Shown here: one piece after another, positions 9,502 to 18,843 of the stretch | How positions within the stretch are numbered: the stretch's first letter is position 1 | Layout: every line of letters begins with the position of its first letter | From: an uncultured Myroides sp. | GTDB lineage: Bacteria > Bacteroidota > Bacteroidia > Flavobacteriales > Flavobacteriaceae | Length of the DNA: 64,000 nt | Reading direction: 5' to 3' | Assembly (NCBI GenBank): GCA_913777665.1 | Contig: CAJYTF010000013.1 | Location: forward strand, 60,919-124,918 | The notes under the pieces: generated by a model | The model's database searches: none | The model's input: the letters and a program-made list of their open reading frames with translations, nothing else | What the model was told of the DNA's origin: nothing | Made by a program: the position numbers and the translations under genes

Positions 9502-11493
9502 TTATTCAAATAGATCATCTTCCAACAAAGCCATCATTTTTTCGTTATGCTCAGTAATATCGCTTACAGTCCAACTATCATAATCGGTCATCATTTTGGT
9601 TTGTTTGATACTGTCTTTTGTACCGGCTTTTATGTAGTATTCTTTTTTTGCTTTAGGAAGATGATTACTCAATCTTGAATTATTTCCGTGCGATATTAAA
9701 CAAAGATTACCAAAACAGTTTAACAAATTATCGTCATTTAAAAGTTCTCCACTAATGGGGCGTTGCGGATAGTAATGTTCAACAGAACTGCGGAAGCTGA
9801 ACTCAAAATCTTTGTATTGCTTTGGCTCTTTTCTCCAAAGTAAATAATCGAGATAATTGAAAACTAAATTGTTTTCAATATTTCCATAAGAAAGCTTGTG
9901 AGCAAGATTATATTTATCTTTAAAACGTGACTTTATTTTATTAGGACTAAAAATTATTACATTATAATCTATTTTTACATCTGTTAGATGTCTGTACTTC
10001 ATAAACATTGTAGCAATATATCTTAATTCCTCGATGTAATCGTCTCCAGAAATTTGAGAACTTTTTTCTTCATCCAAATCATTTGGATTTGTAAAACTAT
10101 CATTTAAATAGTATAGTGTTGCCAATAGCCAATATTTATACACTAGCGTAGGTGTTGAAACATGAAACATTGATAAAAGCATGACTAACTCATGATTTTC
10201 ATTTTCTGTGAAGGTATTTACATAACTGTACGAATCCTGCTTACGTTCGTCGCTTTTTGGATAATAATTTACTACTTGCAAACTCCATCTAGATTCTCCA
10301 CCAGCATATTTTCTCTTTAGTACAAACTGGTCTAATAAGAACCGTGTTTTTAGGAGTTGAAATGCAAAATTCATCACGAACTCTGCTTTATCTTCTTTTT
10401 CGTCTAGAACGTTGTTGAAAAACAAAAGCAGACGCTTATCATCTAAACTTATTTCAGAATGTTTTTCCATAATTTTTAAAGTATGGAGTAAGAAATTTTC
10501 AAAGTTTACAACCGCTTGAAACTGGCTTTCTTCTTTATCTGAGACAACTTCTTCATCAAAAAACAATTTAATCTTTTCTGATAAGTCGTTGTGACTACTG
10601 CCAACAATGTCACTAAATGACAACCCGAGGTTTATATCCTGACTAATTGAACTCTTATTATTCTTTAAAACAGTACAAATATCTTCAAAATTCTGCGGTA
10701 TAAAATGGAACCACTTTTTTCCAAATAGTGCATCTCTGCTTTCTTTTTTAAAATTGAGTTGCACATAAGTATTCATATCTGCACAAGCTTCCCAAATGGT
10801 ATTGAAAACCCTACGTAATTCAAGTGAATTTTCTTCCCCGTTCAGTTGGGACATTAATCTAGATTTAAGAATTTCATGTTTTTCAAGTTGCTCACCACGA
10901 GAGTTCATAATTTCAAAATAATGATTTAAATCGGTGTCTTGAGGAACCTGAACACGAAGTATGATAACCTTTGTAAATAAATACTCTATATATCCATTAA
11001 AATCTAAATCATTATCATTTTGAAATTGCTTCAATAGATCATGAGCAATTAAAAGTCCGTTGTAAATGTTTTTGTTGTACTTCTCAAATGTTGGTTCTGC
11101 TGTTCCATTGCGAGCAACATACCGTATTGTCGCGTCAGCATTTTTCCGGCTTTCAAAATGAATTACAGGTTCTTTAAAAAATTGAGACATATCAACTTCC
11201 AATGCGCTCAAGGCACAACAAATAAGATTAAATGTTGTTAAGCGTTGCTGACCATCTATAGTTTCAAAGTAGCTTAGTTTGTTAATTTCAGTTTTATTTA
11301 CAATAAGTGTTCCTGTATAATAATGTCGGTCACTTTCTTCAACAAAATAGTCTCGAATATCAAGTAAAAGTTGTTCAATTTGCGCTTTTCCCCATTCGTA
11401 GTTTCGTTGATAAACAGGTATTACATATTTGTCACCATTTAAAAACAGATCTTTAATAGTAAACTCTTTCAGGTCGTTATGGTTAGTTTGCAT
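9502..11493 (-). CDS. DUF262/DUF1524 protein (GmrSD-like) with HNH-like C-terminus
   Basis: The 663-residue protein carries the DUF262 (GmrS-like, ParB-fold) signatures YQRNYEW (28-34), DGQQRLTT (80-87) and MNSRGEQLEKHEILKSRL near 210. The C-terminal DUF1524 region has EHYYPQRP (from 572) and GNLCLIS...NSRLSN (595-610), the degenerate HNH pattern of GmrD-like nucleases. DUF262-DUF1524 proteins are known as nucleotide-dependent type IV restriction enzymes that cleave modified (for example glucosylated) phage DNA. The start overlaps the end of a second DUF262 gene by 11 bases, indicating one operon and probably one complex. Confidence 0.85.
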   Translation of the reverse strand: MQTNHNDLKEFTIKDLFLNGDKYVIPVYQRNYEWGKAQIEQLLLDIRDYFVEESDRHYYTGTLIVNKTEINKLSYFETIDGQQRLTTFNLICCALSALEVDMSQFFKEPVIHFESRKNADATIRYVARNGTAEPTFEKYNKNIYNGLLIAHDLLKQFQNDNDLDFNGYIEYLFTKVIILRVQVPQDTDLNHYFEIMNSRGEQLEKHEILKSRLMSQLNGEENSLELRRVFNTIWEACADMNTYVQLNFKKESRDALFGKKWFHFIPQNFEDICTVLKNNKSSISQDINLGLSFSDIVGSSHNDLSEKIKLFFDEEVVSDKEESQFQAVVNFENFLLHTLKIMEKHSEISLDDKRLLLFFNNVLDEKEDKAEFVMNFAFQLLKTRFLLDQFVLKRKYAGGESRWSLQVVNYYPKSDERKQDSYSYVNTFTENENHELVMLLSMFHVSTPTLVYKYWLLATLYYLNDSFTNPNDLDEEKSSQISGDDYIEELRYIATMFMKYRHLTDVKIDYNVIIFSPNKIKSRFKDKYNLAHKLSYGNIENNLVFNYLDYLLWRKEPKQYKDFEFSFRSSVEHYYPQRPISGELLNDDNLLNCFGNLCLISHGNNSRLSNHLPKAKKEYYIKAGTKDSIKQTKMMTDYDSWTVSDITEHNEKMMALLEDDLFE

Positions 11494-12964
11494 AGTACAT
11501 TCGGTCTTTAAAAAATTCAGCTACTCTGTTATCCATTCTATTTTTATCAGTGCAGAACTTTTGTACTTCATCTTGCGAAGGAAGTAACGTAAGGTTATAT
11601 TTTAATACTTCTGAAGGGAGTATTGCTTCTTTTATTTTATTAAACAAGTTGTTCGCTAGTACGTAATTATCAAGGCTGTCAAAACCTAAGCGCTGATATT
11701 GAAACCTTAGATTAAAACACCATACGAAAGCTTTCTCTACAAAGGCATCAAATTCAGAGTAACCAAATTTATCTATATAGTAAATAAGAATACATTCAAA
11801 TAGTGTTTTAATATATTTTTCGCCTTCTCTATTTTTTTTATCGTTTGCATAAACGAGACTAAATAATTTAATTGTTGACGTATTCAGTTCTTTTAAGACA
11901 GCATCTTTTTCACTATAATTACCATTATATTTATCTTTAAAATCCTTAACAATATTTTTATAATACTGCACATATTCGAAAAACCTTCTTCCATTTATCA
12001 TGATACTATCAAGTTGGAAAGGATAAGAAAACTCTTGTTTGTCTATTCTTCTCTCATAACTGCTATTATAATTGTCAACAAACTGATGTGCAATTTGAAG
12101 ACTTTTGACATAAGGAAACTGTTCTGTCTTTGAAATATTAATTCCTTTAAATATATTTATATGTTGCTTTGTAAACTGTCGGGAACTTTTTTTACCTGAC
12201 CAGCCTTTTATCCGATACAAATATTCTGAAAATACATTCGCTAAATCATTTGAAGGATAGTCTTCCCATTTTTGAACAATTTGTGTCTGTTTTTCGATTT
12301 CAGCAGAATCAAATTCCCGCAAATGGTAAGCTTTTAAAAGATCATGCGGATATAAATCTTTTCCTCGTGAATTCTGTGAATCAAAAAATTGGAATGCTTC
12401 CGTTACATCGGTTATGTAAAATATAACGACCTGACACCGATTGATAAATGCTCGCACTGCTTCATCATTATATTTGTTAAGCAATCTAAATGCATTGACA
12501 TAGTTTTTATGTATTTGCTGTATGCTTGCTTTGTTAGTGTAATGTATTGAAACGCTGTCAACCTTTTCTTTTAGTTGTTGGATTTCCTTACGTGTACTTT
12601 CTTCAAACATATCACTATTTCTGATGATGTTGTTTAGCGCATATAATATTATGCGGAGCGTAGTAAACCGCTGTTGGCCATCAACAATGTCTAAATAGAT
12701 TTTGTCGTCGTCTTCTATATAATTTTGATGGATGACAATTGTACCTAAACGATAGTGGCTGATATTACGATGATGATAAACGTCATTAATGAGTTGAGCG
12801 ATGTGATGCTCTTCCCATTTGTAAGGACGTTGATATTCGGGAATTCTAACATTTTTTATAGATAGAAAATCAGAAACAGATAATATTTCTGCTTTATTGG
12901 GGATCTTAATTGTTGATGCTAGTGGCATAGTATTTTTAAGTAGTTCGCTTATGTGATTCATCAA
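11483..12964 (-). CDS. DUF262 protein lacking the HNH/DUF1524 end
   Basis: The 493-residue protein has DUF262 motifs YQRPYKW (44-50), DGQQRFTT (95-102) and SQNSRGKDLYPHDLLKAYHLRE (near 205-226). Its C-terminal half shows no EHxxP or HNH-like motif, unlike the next gene, so it is probably a nucleotide-sensing or regulatory subunit only. It is the first gene of a two-gene - strand operon, with an 11-base overlap into the DUF262-DUF1524 gene. I see no clear TAnnTTTG box upstream. Confidence 0.8.
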   Translation of the reverse strand: MMNHISELLKNTMPLASTIKIPNKAEILSVSDFLSIKNVRIPEYQRPYKWEEHHIAQLINDVYHHRNISHYRLGTIVIHQNYIEDDDKIYLDIVDGQQRFTTLRIILYALNNIIRNSDMFEESTRKEIQQLKEKVDSVSIHYTNKASIQQIHKNYVNAFRLLNKYNDEAVRAFINRCQVVIFYITDVTEAFQFFDSQNSRGKDLYPHDLLKAYHLREFDSAEIEKQTQIVQKWEDYPSNDLANVFSEYLYRIKGWSGKKSSRQFTKQHINIFKGINISKTEQFPYVKSLQIAHQFVDNYNSSYERRIDKQEFSYPFQLDSIMINGRRFFEYVQYYKNIVKDFKDKYNGNYSEKDAVLKELNTSTIKLFSLVYANDKKNREGEKYIKTLFECILIYYIDKFGYSEFDAFVEKAFVWCFNLRFQYQRLGFDSLDNYVLANNLFNKIKEAILPSEVLKYNLTLLPSQDEVQKFCTDKNRMDNRVAEFFKDRMYYAN

Positions 12965-13313
12965 TAATTTATTAGTATCATTCTTTTATTTCTATCCATT
13001 AGAGCAAGTTGCAGTTAGCTAGCAAAAAAAATGGAATTTAATTATAGTGTAAGGTCGAAAGTAAGACCTCGCAAAGCGGTATAGATCAGTTTTGTAGTAT
13101 TCATAATTTTGTTTTTTTAATGTTTTATTTATCAAAGATTTATGTTAATAACCTTTTATATCTGTTATTGTATTGTGCTAATATTATAAAATGTTAAATA
13201 AACCAACATAAATATGTTACATTTTTTACCGGTAACGGCAAGTGTGTTTGATACGACATGAATGAAGAATAAGGATCGTTCATATATCTTTCAATCATCA
13301 AACTGTCTTCCGC

Positions 13314-13346
13314 ATTTAATCAATTTAATCAATTTAATCAATTTAA
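13314..13346. repeat. 9-bp tandem repeat (about 3.5 copies of atttaatca)
   Basis: A perfect atttaatca unit repeats three times, with a fourth diverging copy (atttaaata), in the AT-rich spacer upstream of the DUF262 operon. Apart from this, 12965-13425 shows no gene. Confidence 0.8.
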
Positions 13347-13425
13347 ATAATCTATAGTATTGATCATTCTAATCAAAATCCAAATTAATCATTTTATCGA
13401 GATCCATCAATAAAAAATAGACTAA

Positions 13426-13584
13426 CTATCGGATTATCCTTACAAACTCACCCACTACCTTTAAATGCACCGTTTCATCATCACGCAAAACAATCGGTTT
13501 AAAACTATTGTCTAAAGATTTGAGTAGCAAATTAATCTCGTCCAGATCTATATAGATTCGTTTTTTAGTGCATAAATGTGTGCT
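13426..13584 (-). pseudogene. 3' remnant of a gene, possibly S24/LexA-like regulator
   Basis: On the - strand the frame ending in TAG at 13426 translates as natural-looking protein for about 45 residues (KKRIYIDLDEINLLLKSL, then FKPIVLRDDETV and VVGEFVRIIR). It has an upstream in-frame stop at about 13585 and no start. The ending resembles the C-terminus of S24-peptidase phage-repressor-like proteins, but that is a weak resemblance. A dispersed repeat begins just upstream and may have replaced the 5' part of the gene. The 102-residue frame overlapping it in another frame is a by-product. Confidence 0.45.
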
Positions 13585-13719
13585 TTATTACCACTGCCTA
13601 GTGGTGCATTTGGTATAAGGGTTTGGTGTAAATATAGTAAATGTTGATTAAGTTGTGATGAGGAAAGGCACAATTTGGGGAATTTTGTTTTGGGAAGAAA
13701 GGGAATTGGGAATGTTAGT

Positions 13720-14035
13720 GATGAAGTAATTGGTTCTCGACTGGGCTGGAATTGACCGCAATTTGGAGTGGTAGAAATATTTGGCTTTGAGATATCCGTT
13801 GTTAGTTGTAGATATATTTCAGTTTCTTCATACTTTTTAAAGATAAAAAGTATCAAAAATCTTTTCTTTTTGGTCTTGCCTCGGTCTAAAACCGGTTAAA
13901 TAATGTCTTACAAGCTAACTAATCGAGACGTAGCAAAGCTACCCGATTAGTTTACGCTTGTTTCAACAATTTAACTGTCGATTTGATACCAATGGCGCTT
14001 TTGAATTCGTGTGGATTGTTTTATTGTTGTTTTTT
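13720..14035. repeat. Dispersed repeat family A, copy 1
   Basis: The element starts at ggttctcgactgggctgga and runs through atttggagtggtagaaatat, ggctttgagatatcc and a conserved tactttttaaagataaaaag stretch. A variable centre follows (..actaatcgagacg..gctacccgattagt.., an imperfect palindrome), and it ends near tttgataccaatggcgctttt and ttcgtgtgg. Similar copies lie at about 16.5, 18.35 and 21.36 kb, with partial ones at 28.0, 28.9, 32.4 and 36.5 kb. It codes for nothing recognisable. Confidence 0.8.
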
Positions 14036-14087
14036 TTAATGGGAAATGTACTAGCAACGTTTCAGTTAAGCTTAATGAAATACTTAA

Positions 14088-14744
14088 TTATAAAAGTTCT
14101 GCGACAGGAATTTTGTTGATGCTTTTATCTGTTTTGTTTTTATTGATAACGTTATAGAACAAAGCGGGTTGATTTAAATTTTCCTGAAGGTTATTTAACC
14201 AAGTTTCATAATCACCATGCCAATTATTGAATGTAACCATATTCCAAGACTTTTGGTCGCCAGCTATTTCTTTTAAAATAGTTTCGGGGTTTTTAGATGC
14301 GTATAATGAAGCATAAAATTTTATTTCTAACATATTAGCCCTATTGCCAGAATGACTTTTAAACATTCCATGATCGTATTTATATAAATAATAATCTATT
14401 AATTCCATAAAAGAATCATATGCCACGAAAGGTTCGTTTAAATTAAAAGTAAGCGTTTTCTTAACTGAGTCTTGAGCTAACTGCATTTGTCCGAATTTAT
14501 CATCATACCTAATTTCAAATGGCCTATCTCTATCGTTTCTAAATTCAATTAAAAATAACGACCTACTTAAACAATTTTTAACCGCGGTGTCATATAACGG
14601 ATAAATGTCAAAATAGGGTTTGTAAGCTTTTAAGCCAGGTATTTTGATAAGTTCTATACCGAGAATAAAGGGTCCTACAATTTTGTATAATTTATTTTTA
14701 CTGACCGGGTAGAGTCCGTAAAACGCTTCTTGCCATTCTAACAT
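14088..14744 (-). CDS. Hypothetical protein, 218 aa
   Basis: The frame starts at ATG (MLEWQEAFYGLYPV) and has no signal peptide or membrane segment, so the product is probably cytoplasmic. It is rich in Tyr, Phe and Asn. I recognise no family. It lies 66 bases downstream of another small hypothetical gene on the same strand, and dispersed repeat copies flank the pair, as is common for accessory or immunity-type genes. Function unknown. Confidence 0.6.
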   Translation of the reverse strand: MLEWQEAFYGLYPVSKNKLYKIVGPFILGIELIKIPGLKAYKPYFDIYPLYDTAVKNCLSRSLFLIEFRNDRDRPFEIRYDDKFGQMQLAQDSVKKTLTFNLNEPFVAYDSFMELIDYYLYKYDHGMFKSHSGNRANMLEIKFYASLYASKNPETILKEIAGDQKSWNMVTFNNWHGDYETWLNNLQENLNQPALFYNVINKNKTDKSINKIPVAELL

Positions 14745-14810
14745 TTAATATATTTTCTAAAATTAAAATCAAGCTCTTTACATCGCTTTGATTTATACCT
14801 ATTCTTCTGT

Positions 14811-15059
14811 TTAAGAAATTCTTTGATCGAATTGAATAATTAGATCTCCAAGTTCATAATCTAAATTTATACTATCTACAATTATTCTTGCCAATCTGCC
14901 CTTTTGTTGTAATCTGTTTATATAGCTGTATTCTTTAACAATTTGTATTACCTTTAAAATTTCGTGATGTTCTGTAGTTGAAACCGGAGTGTTTTTTAAC
15001 CTGAAATACAGAAGTTCTAAAAGATGTGCTTTTGCGATGACAAAATTATTTTCTTGCAT
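14811..15059 (-). CDS. Hypothetical small protein, 82 aa
   Basis: The product (MQENNFVIAKAHLLELLYFR at its start) looks helical, soluble and without cysteines or a signal peptide. It lies upstream of, and in the same direction as, the 218-residue hypothetical gene and may be co-transcribed with it. No family recognised; a small immunity-type or regulatory protein is possible but unsupported. Confidence 0.5.
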   Translation of the reverse strand: MQENNFVIAKAHLLELLYFRLKNTPVSTTEHHEILKVIQIVKEYSYINRLQQKGRLARIIVDSINLDYELGDLIIQFDQRIS

Positions 15060-15164
15060 TAATTACTATTATTTATTTGAAGATTTAAGGTTTATGAGAT
15101 AAAGAAACACTTTTTTATTTAAGCTTTGAAGGTGTTTTGTACTATTACATTTTAGCCTGCAAAA

Positions 15165-15707
15165 TTAGTGTGTAAGTAATACCTTGTTGCTTAAAAGTTC
15201 GCCTTCAAAGAATTTAGCTTTCTGTTGCTCTTTAAAAAACTGCGCTTCTTGGCGTTTAAGGAATTTATTTTTAATGATATCGTGCTGGTATATTGCGAAA
15301 ACTATATGCAACTGCTCTTCGTTTTTACAATCGTCACCTACATAAGGTTGATAATTATAAGAAAAACGGAATTTTATATTGCGTTCACGGGAAAAAACAC
15401 CACTGAACCCAAAGCTGTACTTCATTTTCTTTTGGTTTCTTGGATAGTCATAATGAGTAAACGAAAAATCACAGTCAACCAATCCATTTTCTTTTTTCAG
15501 GAAGAAACCTAATGCGTAATTAGCTTCTTTTTTAGTTTCTAAACTAAAAGATCCTTCATGAGCAGATGTTGGTATAAAAAACCACAGTTCTTGAGGGTTA
15601 CTAATTTCAAGTTCGACCTGATTATCAGGAAGCAGGGTTGCCTTTAGTTCTTGCGACATGCCAACTGTTACGTATAAAGTAAGAAGTAATACTAATATGT
15701 TTCTCAT
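15165..15707 (-). CDS. Hypothetical exported protein, 180 aa
   Basis: I place the start at the ATG at 15707. It gives a clean signal peptide (MRNILVLLLTLYVTVGMSQ), whereas the longer frame to 15758 would put 17 charged residues in front. The mature part is rich in beta-type sequence with paired aromatic residues (FRFSYNYQPYVGDD) and ends in a Lys/Glu-rich tail. It lies next to a lipoprotein gene on the same strand, so both are probably envelope proteins. No family recognised. Confidence 0.6.
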   Translation of the reverse strand: MRNILVLLLTLYVTVGMSQELKATLLPDNQVELEISNPQELWFFIPTSAHEGSFSLETKKEANYALGFFLKKENGLVDCDFSFTHYDYPRNQKKMKYSFGFSGVFSRERNIKFRFSYNYQPYVGDDCKNEEQLHIVFAIYQHDIIKNKFLKRQEAQFFKEQQKAKFFEGELLSNKVLLTH

Positions 15708-15787
15708 AATTATTTTTTGTTTGATTTTGCACTCCAGATAGATAATCATTTTCAACATAAAACGCTATAACATTTACCAATGTTTGT

Positions 15788-16342
15788 TTAATGCTTTAAA
15801 CGATAGTATTTGGACTGTAAGGTTTGAGGCAGTAAATCGTCATTCTTCTGATCGGTTAGTATTCTTACATTCTGAATAAAAAAAGCGATATAATACTTTT
15901 CGTTCTTATTAACCTCATAATACTGATATGACAGTGGTGTATCATAAAACCTACGCTTTAGATAGAATGACTGAGTTACTGTATCGTTACTTTTAACAAT
16001 TAATTTTTTATAATTTTTAAGACTGTCGTGTTTTTCTTGCTGTAGAACTTTATACTGATCTGAAATAAGAAATTCGCCTTCTAGAATACTAATATCTTCT
16101 TTTTTAATTTCGTTAAAATCATTGTCGAAAATTTTGTAAAATATACTGTAATCCTCACTTAGGTTTACCGTGTCGGAATTATTAAGAAAAAAGACATAAT
16201 CGTTTTTAGAATTATTGATTAGTGATAGATTTATCTTTTCTCCTAATGCAATATCTTCTTCGTTGGCAATTGAAATTTCTAACTGAGAATTACTACAGGA
16301 TAATAAAAGTAATGACAGTAACAACAAAATAGTATTTTTCAT
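15788..16342 (-). CDS. Hypothetical lipoprotein, 184 aa
   Basis: The start is taken at the ATG at 16342, giving MKNTILLLLSLLLLSCSNSQ, a lipoprotein signal with lipobox LLSC. The mature domain (NLSLINNSKNDYVFFLNNSD) looks like an Ig-like beta sandwich. It may be co-transcribed with the exported protein gene 80 bases downstream. No named family recognised; it is probably anchored in the cell envelope. Confidence 0.6.
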   Translation of the reverse strand: MKNTILLLLSLLLLSCSNSQLEISIANEEDIALGEKINLSLINNSKNDYVFFLNNSDTVNLSEDYSIFYKIFDNDFNEIKKEDISILEGEFLISDQYKVLQQEKHDSLKNYKKLIVKSNDTVTQSFYLKRRFYDTPLSYQYYEVNKNEKYYIAFFIQNVRILTDQKNDDLLPQTLQSKYYRLKH

Positions 16343-16504
16343 AAAAAACATACTTTTATCTAAGCACAGATACTTTAATTTTATGCAAGTTGATACTTAC
16401 AAATATATGAATTGTTAGAAACAAAGGGTAATATAGAACGGGGAATTAGACAGGCTTACTGGCCGGAAATGGGAATAGGGAAATGGGGAAGAAAGGGAAT
16501 GGGG

Positions 16505-16825
16505 AAAGTTAGTGATGAAGTAAGTGGTTCTCGACTGGGCTGGAACTGACCGCAATTTGGAGTGGTAGAAATATTTGGCTTTGAGATATCCATTGTTAGT
16601 GATTGATACCTTTCAGTTTCTCTGTACTTTTTAAACAAAAAGTACCAAAAGTCTTTTTGTTGCGGTCAAGCTTTAAACGGTCAAAATCTTGTTTGTTGTC
16701 TAACCCATCGGAACGATCGCTTACGCGACCCGATGTGTTTTAACGACAACTGCACCGTTTTGACACTCGCTTAAAGCTTAAATACCGCTTTTGATTCGTG
16801 TGGGTTGGTTTATTTTGTTTTTGTT
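16505..16825. repeat. Dispersed repeat family A, copy 2
   Basis: It shares the leading gtgatgaagta.gtggttctcg, the tggtagaaatatttggcttt core and the acttttt..aaaaagtaccaaaa stretch with copy 1. The second half has ttgttgcggtcaagctttaa, an ..ccgatg..-type centre and the ending accgcttttgattcgtgtgg. With its flanks it fills the 16352-16931 gap, which holds no gene; the 60-residue - strand frame there is a product of the repeat. Confidence 0.8.
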
Positions 16826-16931
16826 AGAAAATGTGAATGCGAAGTTGGTCGTGCTTACTGACCGGAAATTGGTAAAAGTTATTATATTTATAAATAATTA
16901 ATTTAAAGTCAATTCCAAGACGATAGTAACA

Positions 16932-17642
16932 ATGATAACAAAAGACCAAAATACAGCCTTGTTGACCGTTGGAAACGCAGCTTTGAAAAATGCTGACTGG
17001 ACAGACTATGCGAATTATTGTTTTGACAGAGAAAAAGGGTTGAGAAAGGATGCCTTTAAGCACCTTGAAAAATTTATTAAATCAACTGAAACTTGGACAT
17101 TTGATAAGAAAATTGACTTTGTAAAATTTCTGTTCCCGTTTTTTGAGAATGTTCAGGATGCAGATTATGCATGTTTTCCACAGCCCTTAAGTGATAAGCT
17201 GATAAAACCAACTTTAATAAAGTGGTGCGACAATGAAGACGCAGACAACAATCCGTTTCGTTGGTATGGGAAGTATTACCGAAGTGAAGACCATTTATTT
17301 AAAGCATTAGAAATAAACCCAACGGACGACTTAGCAAGGCAGACGCTATTGAGCTGGTGGACTTACAACATTTATTACTCGGTTCATCATTTACCAGAAG
17401 GGTATATTGGAGAACCACTTGAGGATATTAAACTTGGAGAAAAAATAAAAGCGGAAATACAGAAATTATCTGCTGCGCAACTAAGAGAATATTGGATGAA
17501 CGAACTGGAAGAAGATTTAGAGCTTGTAAGAAACTACATTGACTGGAAAACTTCCGGACATGCTGACTTTGAAAAATGGGGAGTAGAAAACAAAAAACAA
17601 ACAGGTTACGGACTTACACGAACTTATTATTATGAAAAGTAA
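16932..17642 (+). CDS. Hypothetical protein, 236 aa
   Basis: The soluble protein begins MITKDQNTALLTVGNAALKN and is rich in Trp and aromatic residues (WWTYNIYYSVHHLPEGYIGE, DWKTSGHADFEKWGVENKK). It looks like an all-helical, repeat-type fold (a LFKALEINPTDDLARQ stretch reads like a TPR helix). It is followed by a second small gene 65 bases on. I do not recognise a characterised family; context (small soluble genes between repeats) resembles immunity-gene clusters, which is inference only. Confidence 0.6.
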   Translation: MITKDQNTALLTVGNAALKNADWTDYANYCFDREKGLRKDAFKHLEKFIKSTETWTFDKKIDFVKFLFPFFENVQDADYACFPQPLSDKLIKPTLIKWCDNEDADNNPFRWYGKYYRSEDHLFKALEINPTDDLARQTLLSWWTYNIYYSVHHLPEGYIGEPLEDIKLGEKIKAEIQKLSAAQLREYWMNELEEDLELVRNYIDWKTSGHADFEKWGVENKKQTGYGLTRTYYYEK

Positions 17643-17707
17643 TAGAAGAAATTCAGCGGTACTGCCGTTCTATATTAATTTAGATTTTACCAAAAAATTT
17701 TCTACCT

Positions 17708-18100
17708 ATGACAACAAAGCTTTATAACATATATCTTGATGGTAAACTAATAGGAACGACTGAACTTGATAAAGCAGATGCGCCTATGGGCGGTGTATTT
17801 GGGGTAATAAATTTTACGGATAATAATTTAGACTATAAATTCTTTAAGAAATACTGCTTGGACAACAGTATAGAATTAGCATATGACCACCCTGAAGAAA
17901 AATTAATTGCAACCAGGACCATTGCAGGTTTAAAAATTACAAACGAAAACGGAATTGAAGTTAAAGGATTAGGAAACCAGATTAGCGGAATGGACGGAGA
18001 TGAATTTGAAGTGATTTTGGAAGGAGTACCTTATCCATTCTTTGAAGAAGAATTTCCTCATCATGTAAAAGCGTATAACGAGCAGTTCAAGGTGCGTTAA
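17708..18100 (+). CDS. Hypothetical protein, 130 aa
   Basis: A small, acidic, soluble protein (MTTKLYNIYLDGKLIGTTEL) with a Gly-rich GGVFGVINF segment and alternating beta-strand pattern. No signal peptide. It lies 65 bases after the 236-residue gene on the same strand and may share its transcript. Family not recognised. Confidence 0.55.
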   Translation: MTTKLYNIYLDGKLIGTTELDKADAPMGGVFGVINFTDNNLDYKFFKKYCLDNSIELAYDHPEEKLIATRTIAGLKITNENGIEVKGLGNQISGMDGDEFEVILEGVPYPFFEEEFPHHVKAYNEQFKVR

Positions 18101-18136
18101 TAAAATGACAACGGAGCTTTATTGATGTTGGATGTG

Positions 18137-18340
18137 ATTTCCCACAGATGCACAGATTATTATTTGATTTGGTTTGTGTTTAATCGTTTATATGTTGAGG
18201 GCTGGATGCTAGATGTTACCGGATGAATTGTTGATTCGCTTAACTGTTGATTTGTTGAGGTGTCGGTGTAAATTGAAGAACTTCTGTTTTGCTTGAAATG
18301 TACACAGATTTTCAATGTTGCACATTCAGTTAACCTAAAA
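18137..18340. repeat. Dispersed repeat family B (cacagatgcacagatt type)
   Basis: This stretch carries cacagatgcacagattatta, then tgttgagggctggatgctag, atgttaccgg, and finally gaacttctgttttgcttgaa and acacagattttcaatgttgc. The same blocks recur at 21.66-21.86, 27.89-28.0 and 33.84-34.13 kb. No coding content seen. Confidence 0.65.
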
Positions 18341-18344
18341 AAAG

Positions 18345-18640
18345 GGTTCTCGACTATCGCTTGAACTGACGTGGATTTGGAGTATTAGAATTATTTGGCT
18401 TTGAGATCTCCATTGTTAGGAATTGATACATTACGGTTTCTCCATACTTTTTAAAGATAAAAAGTATCAAAAATCTTTTTTGTTGCGGCGATCTTTTAAA
18501 CGGTCGAATTAAACTTTTAAACCTATCTGATCGAAACGGCGCTTTGCACCCCGATCAGCTTGAGCTTCATACAGTTATTCGACGCTCGCTTAAAAGTTCA
18601 TACCGCTTTTGATCCGTGTGGGTTGGTTTATTTTCATTTT
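18345..18640. repeat. Dispersed repeat family A, copy 3
   Basis: It begins ggttctcgact and carries tttggctttgagatctccat, actttttaaagataaaaagt and atctgatcgaaacggcgctt, with a ..ccccgatcagctt.. palindromic centre, ending accgcttttgatccgtgtgg. A separate hairpin lies just after it at 18684-18713 (taccatttccctg / caggaaaatggta, one mismatch). There is no gene in 18101-18843. Confidence 0.8.
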
Positions 18641-18843
18641 CATTTTAAATAGGAATGAAAGATTAGACATCAAGCAATAGCATACCATTTCCCTGCTATC
18701 AGGAAAATGGTAATGATGCCTAAAGATACTGAAAAACAGAAACGGAACTTCTAAACGGTTAAACAAAAGTGATATATTTACAATATAAAAGAATTACAAA
18801 GCACCTAGACCTTATATCCAATACTTAAAAAAAACATTTCCGA

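Noticed and set aside
13314..13346. Tandem repeat as a CRISPR array
   Set aside because: The unit is 9 bp with no spacers, and no cas genes are present; no CRISPR array is visible in the window.
13548..13856. 102-residue frame (- strand) and its relative at 16456-16638
   Set aside because: Both translate repeat family A; the shared peptide (ISKPNISTTPNCGQFQPSRE) comes from shared repeat DNA, not from a conserved gene.
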